Counted from the stretch's first letter, positions 27,978 to 37,232 are shown. The stretch is DNA of 64,000 bases from Pseudohongiella spirulinae (GCF_001444425.1 NZ_CP013189.1:3100001-3164000); one strand, 5' to 3'. Made by a program: numbers and translations. Notes: generated from the sequence alone by a model not told the origin.

Positions 27978-29031
27978 CGGCGCGGTGACCGTAGACGTAT
28001 TCGGCACCCAGTGTCAGACCTGGCACTGGCGTCCAGAGCAGGTTGACCTGCAAGGAGCGCGCATCGCGCACCAGAGTTGCCGGGCTGTAGCCAGGCAGAT
28101 CAGCACGGGATAACCCATAGGAGAGTGTGGAACGTAATGACTGCGTCCAGAAGTGCTGATAAGCCACCGTCAAACTGCCGGCACGGCGCAGTTGCATCTC
28201 TCCGGCCGCGTTGATAAAAGCATCGGGCACATGGCTACCTGCGTAACGTCCGAGCGCATTCCCTGCACTGGCAATAATGCGCGTATTGTGCAGCATACCC
28301 AGATTAATAATGGCAGCTATACTAATAGCGCCACCTTCCCGGGAACTGACCGAGGATTGTTGCCCGGCGTGAAGCTGACGAATCATGCCTGCCACAGACA
28401 GACTTCCCCAATCCTGCCAGGTCTGCCATTTGAGTATTACATCTGGCACTTTGATATCATCATTAACGATCAACGCGGCCGCTTCCTGGCGGGCGATACG
28501 CGACAGCGGCTCCTCAAACGACACCACCCACTGTTGCTGCCTGGATGGAGATTCCCGCATCCAACGCAACATTGGCTGTCGGGTGACGATATTGCCAACT
28601 GAAACACCCGCATCTGTGTCGGCCAACGCAGCAGAATTGGCAAATGTTGAATAGGTTTGACCGACCAATAACTGGCCTGATTGCGGCGATCCGACGGTGG
28701 CATAGAGATGACGCCGTCTTGGCTGATAGGCGGCTGAGTCTTTCAGCAAATCATACTCAATCAACAGACCAGCGTTGCGTCCCAGAACCGAACCCGAACC
28801 ACGCATCCAGAACCGGCTTTCTTTGGCATGAAATTGTGTGTCTTTGACATCGTAGGCTTTACCGTCACGGAGCGGGATACCACTCACTGAAAAAGTCTGA
28901 TCACTGAGACTTGTACCTGGCTGGGCGCGATCACTGAGGATCGCATTGAGCTTCAAATAGCCTCCGAGTTCAATGTCGCCTGCGGCAACGCTTGGCACGA
29001 GCAGCAATGCAAACAGACCTGCCCATCTCAT
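27916..29031 (-). CDS. DcaP-like outer-membrane porin
   Basis: The 371-residue protein has a signal peptide (WAGLFALLLVPSVAAG) followed by alternating beta-strand sequence and a final strand MSLRWNL, as expected for an outer-membrane barrel. The start of the mature part, IELGGYLKLNAILSD, the FHAKESRFWMRGSG segment and LLVGQTYSTFAN resemble DcaP porins, trimeric channels for dicarboxylates and related anions. Its ATG directly abuts the stop of the upstream heme lipoprotein gene (TAGATG), and that gene follows a dicarboxylate-type symporter, so the three genes form an operon for uptake of an acidic substrate. Confidence 0.8.
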   Translation of the reverse strand: MRWAGLFALLLVPSVAAGDIELGGYLKLNAILSDRAQPGTSLSDQTFSVSGIPLRDGKAYDVKDTQFHAKESRFWMRGSGSVLGRNAGLLIEYDLLKDSAAYQPRRRHLYATVGSPQSGQLLVGQTYSTFANSAALADTDAGVSVGNIVTRQPMLRWMRESPSRQQQWVVSFEEPLSRIARQEAAALIVNDDIKVPDVILKWQTWQDWGSLSVAGMIRQLHAGQQSSVSSREGGAISIAAIINLGMLHNTRIIASAGNALGRYAGSHVPDAFINAAGEMQLRRAGSLTVAYQHFWTQSLRSTLSYGLSRADLPGYSPATLVRDARSLQVNLLWTPVPGLTLGAEYVYGHRAVRVGTQGELNRLQMSLRWNL

Positions 29032-29472
29032 CTAAAAACCCCGATACAGCCGGTGGCAGGCCGTGCATGTCGTGGCCATCTGCTCGGCGAGCTGTTCAGC
29101 GCGGCGCAAGTCCTGCTGCCGCACTGACTCAGCCACACCTTCCGCGTGTTCACCCAGCAGACGGGCCAGATTCAGAAATTCCACCCTATCCGCCTGATTC
29201 AGATTCAGCTGCGGCAGCAAAGATGCAATGCGATTAGCCGCTGCACTTAACTGATCCGCCGTCTCAGCTAATTGCAGGGCATCTCTTTGTCGCTGCCGAT
29301 CCAGTTCGTCGACAGTACGATTCTGGTCAAAAACCAGCACATTGACTCGCGCCATCAAGGCGTTGATATCGTCGGCCATCAGCGCATGTAATTGCTCATC
29401 ACGTACGATTTTGCCGTGACCGCCGCAAGCAGTCACAAGTACAGCCAATGTAAGGGCAGCAGCAATCTTCAT
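29032..29472 (-). CDS. Small lipoprotein with C-terminal heme c site
   Basis: The start at 29472 (AGGATG upstream, 4 bases after the symporter stop) gives a lipobox LAVLVTACGG, so the 146-residue protein is lipid-anchored. The middle is a long run of helices (DEQLHALMADDINALMARVN, QLAETADQLSAAANRIASLL). The C-terminus is CTACHRLYRGF, a heme c attachment site as in cytochrome c'/c-556-like four-helix bundles. The C-terminal CxxCH and lack of other domains fit that fold. It lies between a symporter and a porin gene, where an electron carrier is unexpected. Role unknown. Confidence 0.78.
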   Translation of the reverse strand: MKIAAALTLAVLVTACGGHGKIVRDEQLHALMADDINALMARVNVLVFDQNRTVDELDRQRQRDALQLAETADQLSAAANRIASLLPQLNLNQADRVEFLNLARLLGEHAEGVAESVRQQDLRRAEQLAEQMATTCTACHRLYRGF

Positions 29473-29476
29473 GCGT

Positions 29477-30628
29477 TCATCCTGAGTCTTTTTCAAAACC
29501 GTCCACAAACAGTGCCAAGGCACCATCGCAAGTTACATTGCATGCCGTGCCAAAGCTGTCCTGCGCCATATACAGAGCAATCATCAAGGCCAGAGCGGTT
29601 TCACCAAAACCCAGCATTGAACCCAGCAGACCGACGGCTGACATGACAGCACCGCCCGGCACGCCCGGCGCCGCCAACATGACAATGCCCAGCGTCAGAA
29701 TAAAGGGAATCATCAGTGACAGGGGCGGAATATCCAGCCCGCTTTGCATACTTATAACGGCGACAGCACAGCTGACAATAGTGACGGTAGAACCTGACAG
29801 ATGGGTGGTTGCAAACAGAGGCACAGTGAAGTCTGCCACATGCTCACTGACGCCATTGCGTTTACTGGATTGCAAAGAAACTGGAATGGTGGCGGCACTG
29901 GACATTGTACCCAGCGCTGTGAAATAAGTGGGCAGCATATTACGTATCAGGCCCAGCGGAGAGCGCCCTGCTCTGGCGCCCGCTATAAAGAACAGAGTGA
30001 CAATCCAGATCCAGTGCATCAGCACAGCCAACAACAAAACGACACCGAAAGTCTGTAGTGTCGCAAACACAGTGCCGGCGGCAGCCATTTCCGCAAACAC
30101 CCCGGCGATATAAACCGGCAGCAGCGGAATAATGGCTTTTACCAACAACCACTGAATGATGTCACGCCCCTGATCGGCCATCCGTCGCATATTATCAGCC
30201 TGCGTCGCTGCCATACCCAGACCCATGATGAAGGCCAGCATCAAGGCTGTCATCACATTAAACAATGGCGGGATGGTAACCGTGACATAGGGCTGCAAGG
30301 CCTGCGCTTCAGCACCGTTTAGTGAGTCAGGAGATGCTGCCAGAACCGGTACCACGACGGCTGCCACCAAAAACGCCAGCGTGCCTGCAATCAGGGTGGA
30401 TGAGTATGCCAGCAGCAATGAGCGGCCCAGGAGTTTGCCGGCATTGCGAGGCAGTGCGGCGATGCCACTGCTGATGAAAAACAGAATCAGCAAGGGAATG
30501 GTGAAAAACAGCAGCTCACCAAACAGCGCTTTGATGGTGATCAGAATGCGTGTCACACCGGTGGGTGCCAACATACCCAGCAAAATTCCCAGCACGATTC
30601 CGGCGAGCAGTTTGATGATCAGCTTCAT
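29477..30628 (-). CDS. Dicarboxylate/amino acid:cation symporter (DAACS family)
   Basis: The 383-residue inner-membrane transporter belongs to the glutamate/dicarboxylate:Na+/H+ symporter family. It has about eight membrane segments, re-entrant serine-rich regions (TMSSAATIPVSLQSS) and a C-terminal QDSFGTACNVTCDGALALF, the counterpart of the family's substrate-binding helix 8. At 383 residues it is shorter than GltP/DctA (about 430) and nearer SstT-like members. It heads an operon with the heme lipoprotein and DcaP-like porin, so the substrate is probably a dicarboxylate or acidic amino acid. The serine hydrolase gene is divergent across about 120 bases. Confidence 0.87.
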   Translation of the reverse strand: MKLIIKLLAGIVLGILLGMLAPTGVTRILITIKALFGELLFFTIPLLILFFISSGIAALPRNAGKLLGRSLLLAYSSTLIAGTLAFLVAAVVVPVLAASPDSLNGAEAQALQPYVTVTIPPLFNVMTALMLAFIMGLGMAATQADNMRRMADQGRDIIQWLLVKAIIPLLPVYIAGVFAEMAAAGTVFATLQTFGVVLLLAVLMHWIWIVTLFFIAGARAGRSPLGLIRNMLPTYFTALGTMSSAATIPVSLQSSKRNGVSEHVADFTVPLFATTHLSGSTVTIVSCAVAVISMQSGLDIPPLSLMIPFILTLGIVMLAAPGVPGGAVMSAVGLLGSMLGFGETALALMIALYMAQDSFGTACNVTCDGALALFVDGFEKDSG

Positions 30629-30751
30629 GGGGCAATCCGTTTGTTTGTGGTTTTTGCGGATACTAGCATGTCACCCGCCATACTCAAGCCGATTGAGTCT
30701 ATCGCCCGCCTGCATTATGATCAGTTCCATCATAAAAACAGGGGACTTCTG

Positions 30752-32008
30752 ATGACATCGCCAAGTATTTCTCAACTATTGCGTCACACAGCGTTGGCAG
30801 CCGGCCTTCTGCTCAGTGCCACGGCAGCCATGGCTCAAAACACCAGCGACAGCTCTATCAAGCTGATAGCGCCGGATAATTTTGGCATCACCCGCCAGGA
30901 AATTGCCGACATCCGTTCGCAAATGCAGGCTGCAGTCGACGGCAATCATATCGCCGGCGCGTTGCTGCTGGTTGGCAATGACGATGGTGTTGGCCTTTTG
31001 GAAACCGTCGGCACTCAGGGCCCCGGGGACAGCACCCCGATCGATCAGGAAACCATTTTCCGCATTTATTCCATGACCAAGCCGATCGTCAGCGTAGCCG
31101 CCATGACGCTGGTTGAAGACGGCCTTCTGAGCGTGGATGATCCGGTCAGCAAGTACATACCGGAATTTGCCAGCCTGGAAATCATCAACAACGAAACCGG
31201 CGAAACAAGACCCGCACAGAATGTCATGACTGTTGAACATCTGCTGACCCACAAGTCAGGGCTGGTGCAGTCAATCTTCGCCACTGGTACCACACTGGGC
31301 AATCTGTATGAGCAGAACATTCCGTCTGACGGCAGCCTGACCAACCGGGAAATCGCCGGGCGCCTGGGCAATCTGCCACTGCTGTTTGAGCCCGGCACAG
31401 CCTGGCATTACGGTCACTCCACCGACGTACTGGGTGCTGTGCTGGAAGTTGCAGCCGGCAAACCTCTGGATGCCCTGCTCAATGAGCGCATCTTTGAACC
31501 GCTCGGTATGGATGAAACCACTTTCTGGGTGCCGGCCGCCAAGTCCGGTCGCATCGCCGAACCAATCCATGGCGAGATGGCTGACAACACAGTCGTGCGC
31601 GCACAGCTGTCAGGCGGCGGTGGATTGAACTCCACCACCGAAGATTATGTCCGTTTTGCACACATGCTGCTGAACGGCGGCGAGTACCGTGGCCAGCGCA
31701 TCATCTCTGAAGAGACTCTGGCCTGGATGTCCGAGGAACGCATCACACCCGATGTATCCCGTGAGCACTTTTTCTATGGCAACCGCGGCGGCTGGAGCAT
31801 GGGCTTTCATCTGCAGCCCGTTGATGCATCCAATCCACTGGCTGGCAGCAATTTCGGCTGGCGTGGCATCGGCGGCACCCTGTTTGTGGTCGATCCGATA
31901 AATGATTTCTTCATGATTTACATGGAGCAAAAACGCGGCGGTCCCCGCGGCGCGCCGTTTGATAACAACGCCGCGCAGCGTGTCGTGTATCAGGCATTGG
32001 GCAATTGA
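30752..32008 (+). CDS. Serine hydrolase (class C beta-lactamase / family VIII esterase fold)
   Basis: The 418-residue exported protein (signal TALAAGLLLSATAAMAQ) has the nucleophile motif in IYSMTKPIVSVAAM (SxxK near residues 106-109). A catalytic Tyr follows in WHYGHSTDVLGAVLEVAAGK, and a C-terminal GWRGIGGTLFVVDP takes the place of KTG. This is the CubicO/EstB type, which usually hydrolyses esters, D-peptides or lactones rather than antibiotics. The ATG at 30752 has GGGGAC upstream; an in-frame start at 30641 lies before the signal peptide and is rejected. A strong terminator follows 12 bases after the stop, so it is a one-gene unit. Confidence 0.86.
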   Translation: MTSPSISQLLRHTALAAGLLLSATAAMAQNTSDSSIKLIAPDNFGITRQEIADIRSQMQAAVDGNHIAGALLLVGNDDGVGLLETVGTQGPGDSTPIDQETIFRIYSMTKPIVSVAAMTLVEDGLLSVDDPVSKYIPEFASLEIINNETGETRPAQNVMTVEHLLTHKSGLVQSIFATGTTLGNLYEQNIPSDGSLTNREIAGRLGNLPLLFEPGTAWHYGHSTDVLGAVLEVAAGKPLDALLNERIFEPLGMDETTFWVPAAKSGRIAEPIHGEMADNTVVRAQLSGGGGLNSTTEDYVRFAHMLLNGGEYRGQRIISEETLAWMSEERITPDVSREHFFYGNRGGWSMGFHLQPVDASNPLAGSNFGWRGIGGTLFVVDPINDFFMIYMEQKRGGPRGAPFDNNAAQRVVYQALGN

Positions 32009-32020
32009 GTTAACCGACCA

Positions 32021-32049
32021 AAAAGGGACCCTGCGGGGTCCCTTTTTTT
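32021..32049 (+). terminator. Rho-independent terminator
   Basis: A perfect 10-base stem AAAGGGACCC/GGGTCCCTTT with a TGCG loop (32022-32045) runs into seven consecutive T. It ends the serine hydrolase transcript. Confidence 0.93.
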
Positions 32050-32142
32050 CACACCAATTTTTTGCCATATCAATCAAGCATTAGCCACATCCACCACATC
32101 CCCCTCCTTGCAAACAATACATTTTTTATCGTAACCATCTGT

Positions 32143-32154
32143 TATCTATAGATA
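32143..32154. promoter_or_regulatory. AT-rich 12-bp palindrome upstream of ABC operon
   Basis: TATCTATAGATA is a perfect palindrome in an AT-rich stretch about 100 bases before the adaptor gene at 32253. It could be a regulator site or part of a promoter region; no regulator gene is adjacent. The rest of 32050-32252 shows no other clear element. Confidence 0.3.
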
Positions 32155-32252
32155 TATAAAAACTGGCCTCGATCTTGCTCCTGACGGTTTAAACGCATTC
32201 ACTGTGTTGTTCGTCTACTGTATTTGACCCACCGAACAAGAATGGCTGAAAA

Positions 32253-33527
32253 ATGAGAATATCGGATACATCTTCACAGGACATCGTCCTGCAAAAAAAC
32301 TCAGGTTGCAAAAAAATACTGATTGTATTTTCCGTCATTGTGGCGCTTGGTCTGGCCTCCTGGTTTATATGGCCAACCTTACAACGGTGGGCGCAGGCTG
32401 AAGAATCAGTTTCTGCAGCTCGCCTGCGACTGGCAACGGTGGTACGCGGCGACTTTATCAGGGATCTGACTGTACAAGGTCGCATCGTGGCAGCCATCAG
32501 CCCGACCCTGTTCGCCAGCGACAGCGGCACTATCACCTTTCAGGTCGAATCGGGTGATGATGTCAAAGCCGGTCAATTATTGGCCAGCATTGACAGCCCC
32601 GAACTTCAGAACCGTTTATTACAGGAACGTTCGCGTCTGGTCTCTCTGCAGGTAGAGTCAGACCGCCAACGCATCACAACCCAGCAGCAGCAACTGGAAA
32701 ATCAGAAAGCGCTCGACTCAGCAAGCATCAATCTGAAAGCTGCTCAACGTGAGTTGGACAGAGCTCAGCGCGCTTTCGATCAGGGAGCCATGACTGCTGT
32801 CGATCTGGATCGCGCACGAGACAACCTTGAAACGGCGGAAGTATTACACCGCCATGCCGTACTGGATGCTGATCTGGACAACAACCGTCTGGATTTCGAA
32901 ATACGCACCCGCCAGCTTGCTGTTGAGCAACAGCAACTGACTGTGGCCGAGTTGGAGCGACAGGCCGATGCCCTGAATTTGCGCTCACCGGTCAACGGCA
33001 TTGTCGGCAACCTGCTGGTAGACCAGAAATCCAACATCGCCCGCAATCAGGCAGTGATGAGTGTGGTCGATCTTTCTGCGTTTGAGGTCGAAATTCTGGT
33101 TCCCGAGTCCTACGTGAACGACCTGGCTATCGGAATGAGCGCCGAGGTACGCAACGGCACATCGGCTCACCAGGCTACGCTGGTCGCTGTATCACCAGAA
33201 ATCATTGACAACCAGGTAACCGGGCGACTGCGTTTTGCCGGTGACACTCCGGCCAATCTGCGCCAGAACCAGAGACTTTCCACCCGTATTTTGCTCGAAG
33301 AAAAACAGGACGTGGTCATGGTGCAGCGTGGACAGTTTGTGGAAAGTGGCAACGGCAGATTTGCCTACCTTGTACGCGACTCTGTGGCCTACCGCACCCC
33401 CATCGTGATGGGCGCCACCAGCCTGAGCAATATTGAAATCCTGCAAGGACTGGAAGTTGGCGACACCATTATCACGTCAGGCACCGATCAGTTTAATGGC
33501 GCCGACACGGTACTGATCAATAATTAG
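32253..33527 (+). CDS. Periplasmic adaptor (HlyD/MacA family) of ABC exporter
   Basis: The 424-residue protein has a short cytoplasmic start, one membrane helix (ILIVFSVIVALGLASWFIWP) and the adaptor layout. The lipoyl half-motifs are around VESGDDVKAGQLLASIDSP and LNLRSPVNGIVGNLLVDQ, with a long coiled coil between (about residues 130-240, rich in Gln, Arg and Leu). Beta-barrel and membrane-proximal domains follow (TRILLEEKQDVVMVQRG). It links the inner-membrane ABC unit to an outer-membrane channel, which is not encoded here. It is the first gene of a four-gene exporter, 12 bases before the ATPase gene. Confidence 0.88.
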   Translation: MRISDTSSQDIVLQKNSGCKKILIVFSVIVALGLASWFIWPTLQRWAQAEESVSAARLRLATVVRGDFIRDLTVQGRIVAAISPTLFASDSGTITFQVESGDDVKAGQLLASIDSPELQNRLLQERSRLVSLQVESDRQRITTQQQQLENQKALDSASINLKAAQRELDRAQRAFDQGAMTAVDLDRARDNLETAEVLHRHAVLDADLDNNRLDFEIRTRQLAVEQQQLTVAELERQADALNLRSPVNGIVGNLLVDQKSNIARNQAVMSVVDLSAFEVEILVPESYVNDLAIGMSAEVRNGTSAHQATLVAVSPEIIDNQVTGRLRFAGDTPANLRQNQRLSTRILLEEKQDVVMVQRGQFVESGNGRFAYLVRDSVAYRTPIVMGATSLSNIEILQGLEVGDTIITSGTDQFNGADTVLINN

Positions 33528-33539
33528 GGAGATTGAACC

Positions 33540-34232
33540 ATGCTTAAAATGACCAACATCAATAAAGTTTTCACCACTGAGGTGGTTCAGACTCATGCTC
33601 TGCGTGATTTTTCCCTGCAGGTAAATGAAGGCGAATTCTTGACGGTCACCGGGCCGTCTGGTTGCGGTAAAACCACTTTCCTGAATATTGCAGGTTTATT
33701 GGAGACCTACACTTCGGGCCAGTATTTGCTGGACGGCGAGGATGTCTCATCACTGAGTGATTCTCAACGGGCCAAATTGCGAAATGAAAAAATCGGTTTC
33801 ATCTTTCAAAGTTTCAATCTGATGCCGGATCTGAACCTGTTCGACAACGTGGATGTACCACTTCGATATCGTGGCCTGCGCGCTTCCGAACGACGCGAGC
33901 GAATAGAACGCGCTCTGGAGTCAGTAGGGCTGGCTGGCCGACGTCGGCATTTACCGTCGCAGCTGTCGGGAGGTCAGCAACAGCGGGTAGCCATTGCCAG
34001 AGCACTGGCTGGCAATCCCAGGTTCCTGCTGGCAGACGAACCGACCGGCAATCTGGATTCCAATACGGCCGAAGGCGTGATGGCACTACTACGAGAAATC
34101 AATGCCAACGGTACCACCATCATTATGGTGACACATGATCCTGATCTGGCAAGACGCAGTGATCGAAACGTGCATATTCTGGACGGACAGATCCAGGACA
34201 TCGTCACCAATAAAAGCGTTGCCGCAGCCTGA
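33540..34232 (+). CDS. ABC transporter ATP-binding protein (LolD/MacB type)
   Basis: The 230-residue ATPase has all nucleotide-binding motifs: Walker A GPSGCGKTT (about residues 39-47), Q-loop FQSFNL, signature LSGGQQQRVAIARAL and Walker B FLLADEPTGNLDS, then the H-loop MVTHD. It is of the LolD/MacB/FtsE class that works with FtsX-type permeases in mechanotransmission rather than classical import. GGGAG precedes the ATG. Flanking genes encode the adaptor and two permeases, so it powers that exporter. Confidence 0.92.
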   Translation: MLKMTNINKVFTTEVVQTHALRDFSLQVNEGEFLTVTGPSGCGKTTFLNIAGLLETYTSGQYLLDGEDVSSLSDSQRAKLRNEKIGFIFQSFNLMPDLNLFDNVDVPLRYRGLRASERRERIERALESVGLAGRRRHLPSQLSGGQQQRVAIARALAGNPRFLLADEPTGNLDSNTAEGVMALLREINANGTTIIMVTHDPDLARRSDRNVHILDGQIQDIVTNKSVAAA

Positions 34233-34247
34233 AAGGAGACCTGCATC

Positions 34248-35555
34248 ATGTTTCTTTATTACGTTCGCCTGGCGGCACTCAGCTATCGGCGCAATCCCAT
34301 TCTGAGCAGCCTGATGGTATTAGCGGTCGCCATTGGTGTCGGCGCTTATATGGTTGTTTTTACCTTGAACTATGTATTAGGCGGCGATCCTATTCCGCAT
34401 AAGAGTAGCCAGTTGTACCACGTACAGTTCGAGTACGGTGATCCGGATATCGCTGACTTTGAACCGCCGCCTCAACTGACATATCGGGATGCGATGGTGC
34501 TGCTGGAACAAACCAACGACGTCAGGCGCACGGTCAGCTCAAAATTTGTTGCCGTGCTGGAGCCGCCCGGTAATCAGCTTCAGCCCTTCTTTATAAACGG
34601 TCGTGGCAGCTCAGCGGATTTTTTTGCCATGTTTGATGTGCCTTTTCTTTATGGCAATGCCTGGAGCCGGACCGATGATCAGGCCCAACAGCAGGTAGCG
34701 GTACTGAGCCGCGAGATGAATGACAGGCTTTTTGGCGGGCAGAATTCAGTGGGCGAAACGCTGCAGATGCATGGCCTGACCTTTCAGATAATTGGCGTAC
34801 TGGATCGTTGGCAGCCCACACCCATGTTCTATGATGTCAATAACGGCCCCATCGGAACCGGCGAAGAAATCTATATCCCCTGGGGTCTGATTGCCAGCCA
34901 GCAACTGCGTCGCTCCGGCAATACAAATTGCTGGGCGGCTCCTGAGAACGCCAGCTTTGAAGCCTTTCTGAATGCCGAATGCGCGTGGGTACAATTCTGG
35001 GTTGAATTGCCCGACCAGCAGGTATTCGACGATTACAGCAATTTCATCGACAACTACAGTGCTCAGCAAAAAGAGTTCGGTCGTATGCCGCTACCGCCCG
35101 CACAACGTCTCTATGACGTCAATGAGTGGATGGTGAAAAACGAAGTCCAGCCGGATGAGACACGTATTCTGTCGGCGCTTGCTGCCATGCTGATGGCCGT
35201 TTGTCTGTTAAACACGGTAGGTCTGCTACTGGCAAAGTTCCTTGGCAAGTCCGGCGAAATCGGTGTGCGGCAGGCTCTGGGTGCAAACCGCCGGTCGCTA
35301 TTTATCCAACACACCATTGAAGCCGGATTTATCGGCGCACTGGGTGGTATTCTGGGACTGGGTGTGTCGGCACTGGGACTCGAAGGCATCAAGATCCTGC
35401 TGGGCAACGAAATTCCTCACGACTGGGTCGTAATGAACCTGCCGGTGGTCGGTGTCACCATCACTCTGGCGATTATCAGCACGATTCTGGCCGGTTTATA
35501 CCCGATCTGGCGCGCCAGCACCATCAACCCCGCTATTCACCTGAAAACACAGTGA
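34248..35555 (+). CDS. ABC transporter permease 1 (MacB/FtsX type)
   Basis: The 435-residue protein has one N-terminal membrane helix (PILSSLMVLAVAIGVGAYMVV), a large periplasmic MacB-PCD domain (about residues 45-280) and three C-terminal helices forming the FtsX domain (LLAKFLGKSGEIGVRQALGANRR). The last motif is the coupling region of this class. AAAGGAG precedes the ATG. A second, different permease follows 9 bases later, so the exporter is probably a heterodimer. The periplasmic part has a Cys pair (NCWAA, NAECAW) that may form a disulfide. Confidence 0.9.
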   Translation: MFLYYVRLAALSYRRNPILSSLMVLAVAIGVGAYMVVFTLNYVLGGDPIPHKSSQLYHVQFEYGDPDIADFEPPPQLTYRDAMVLLEQTNDVRRTVSSKFVAVLEPPGNQLQPFFINGRGSSADFFAMFDVPFLYGNAWSRTDDQAQQQVAVLSREMNDRLFGGQNSVGETLQMHGLTFQIIGVLDRWQPTPMFYDVNNGPIGTGEEIYIPWGLIASQQLRRSGNTNCWAAPENASFEAFLNAECAWVQFWVELPDQQVFDDYSNFIDNYSAQQKEFGRMPLPPAQRLYDVNEWMVKNEVQPDETRILSALAAMLMAVCLLNTVGLLLAKFLGKSGEIGVRQALGANRRSLFIQHTIEAGFIGALGGILGLGVSALGLEGIKILLGNEIPHDWVVMNLPVVGVTITLAIISTILAGLYPIWRASTINPAIHLKTQ

Positions 35556-35564
35556 GGGCAAGAC

Positions 35565-36776
35565 ATGCAAATTGGTCCTGTTTTTCGCGCGCTAATGCGC
35601 AACAAACTGGGAGTTCTGCTTATCGCCATGCAGATCGCCTTTACAATGACGGTGTTGGTGAATGCGCTGTACATCATCAATCAACGTGCCGCGAATATGG
35701 CTCGCCCCAGCGGCCTGGATGAGGCCAACACTTTTCATATCAGCAGTGTGGGTTATGGTTCTGATTACAATGAAAGTGTGGTGATGGACGATGACCTGAA
35801 TCGTATCCGTCAATTGCCGGGCGTCATCGATGCCACTGTTGTCAATGCCATCCCCGTCAGCAGCAGCGGTTCGTCCAGTGGTTATATGACAGAGGCAGGG
35901 CGACGAGAAATGATGGTGCCGGCTGCATTGTACCGGACTGATGAAAATGTGTTCCGGACATTGGACCTGCAGATTGTTGCCGGAGAATCTTTCAGCCGCG
36001 GCGATATCATCAGGCGGGCCAGCAATGAAGATCGTGATGTGCCTGGCGTGATGCTGACGCTTGCCATGGCAGAGGCCCTGCTCCCCGACGACCCCATGTC
36101 CACCGTCGGCAAAACCATCTATGCGGTTGATGATACTCCGTTACGCGTCATCGGTCTGGTAGACAAACTACAGGCTCCCTGGCCGAATTCCACCTTTATT
36201 GAACAGGCAGTTCTTTATCCTGAAGTCATTATTGATGGCAGTGCCACCTACCTGATCCGCACAGAACCCGGTTTTCGCGATGAGCTGATGGTTCAGGTCG
36301 AGGAGCTGCTGGCAGCATCAGGACATCAGCGAATTCTGCGCAATAACCAGTCCTTTGAGTACACGCGTAACGAGACTTACCGGATCGATAATCTGATGAC
36401 CAGCATTCTCAAAGTCGTGATTGCCACTCTGATGTTTATCACCAGTCTGGGCATCATCGGACTGGCTGTATTCAGCATCAACCGCCGCCGCAAACAGATT
36501 GGCACACGCAGAGCGCTGGGGGCCACCCGCCCTGACATTCTCGGCTACTTTCTGCTGGAGAATATGCTGATAAGCGGCATAGGTGTCGTCGCCGGGGCGG
36601 CACTGACGATCGCTTTCAATATGTTTCTGGTCCAGACCTTTAACATGCCTCGTATAGACTGGTATTACACACCCCTGGGTATGCTGGCGCTGATTATTCT
36701 GGGGCAGTTGGCCGTCATAGGCCCCGCACGTAACGCATCGCTGATCGCTCCGGCACTGGCAACCCGATCAGTTTAG
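35565..36776 (+). CDS. ABC transporter permease 2 (MacB/FtsX type)
   Basis: The 403-residue permease has the same layout as the preceding one: an N-terminal helix (LGVLLIAMQIAFTMTVLV), a periplasmic domain (about 40-270), and three C-terminal helices with RRRKQIGTRRALGATRPDIL. Sequence similarity with permease 1 is low outside that region, so they are distinct subunits rather than a recent duplication. The four-gene set resembles exporters of peptides or macrolides of the YknXYZ kind, but the substrate is unknown. GAGGGC precedes the ATG. Confidence 0.9.
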   Translation: MQIGPVFRALMRNKLGVLLIAMQIAFTMTVLVNALYIINQRAANMARPSGLDEANTFHISSVGYGSDYNESVVMDDDLNRIRQLPGVIDATVVNAIPVSSSGSSSGYMTEAGRREMMVPAALYRTDENVFRTLDLQIVAGESFSRGDIIRRASNEDRDVPGVMLTLAMAEALLPDDPMSTVGKTIYAVDDTPLRVIGLVDKLQAPWPNSTFIEQAVLYPEVIIDGSATYLIRTEPGFRDELMVQVEELLAASGHQRILRNNQSFEYTRNETYRIDNLMTSILKVVIATLMFITSLGIIGLAVFSINRRRKQIGTRRALGATRPDILGYFLLENMLISGIGVVAGAALTIAFNMFLVQTFNMPRIDWYYTPLGMLALIILGQLAVIGPARNASLIAPALATRSV

Positions 36777-36794
36777 AGGCAAACTGTCAGTATT

Positions 36795-37232
36795 ATGAAG
36801 CCAATGCCAATGACAACGCGCCTGGCTCTGCTGGGCGCGATCCCCTTCATCTTCAGTGCGCTGCTGTTGTCGCTGGATATTCTGAACCTGCCAGTACTTG
36901 GCAGTGTTGCTAACCTGTTGGGCAGCTATACCCTGGTGATCGCCGTATTCATGTGTGGTGTGCACTGGGGGCAATATCTGCAGCAGGCCGGTGACAGGGC
37001 GTCGAACCTGCTGATCATCAGCAATGTGCTGACCGTACTGCTCTGGATTGTCTGGCTGATTGTGCCCATTGATATCTTTCTGATGCTGGCCCTGACCGTA
37101 TTTTTGATACTGCTGTATATCGATATGCGCCTGCGAATGGGCGGCATCATCAGTAAAAATTACTTCCGCACCCGCCTGCTGGTTACCACCGTGGTCTGTG
37201 CCTGCCTGCTGCTGTCGATTTATGCCATCTGA
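36795..37232 (+). CDS. DUF3429-like membrane protein
   Basis: The 145-residue product has about five membrane segments. The FMCGVHWGQYL motif after the second helix and a C-terminal SKNYFRTRLLVTTVVCACLLL resemble DUF3429 proteins, whose function is unknown. It starts 18 bases after the second permease gene, so it may be the last gene of the exporter operon or have its own promoter. The start ATG is one of several nearby (MKPMPM), without a clear ribosome site. Confidence 0.7.
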   Translation: MKPMPMTTRLALLGAIPFIFSALLLSLDILNLPVLGSVANLLGSYTLVIAVFMCGVHWGQYLQQAGDRASNLLIISNVLTVLLWIVWLIVPIDIFLMLALTVFLILLYIDMRLRMGGIISKNYFRTRLLVTTVVCACLLLSIYAI

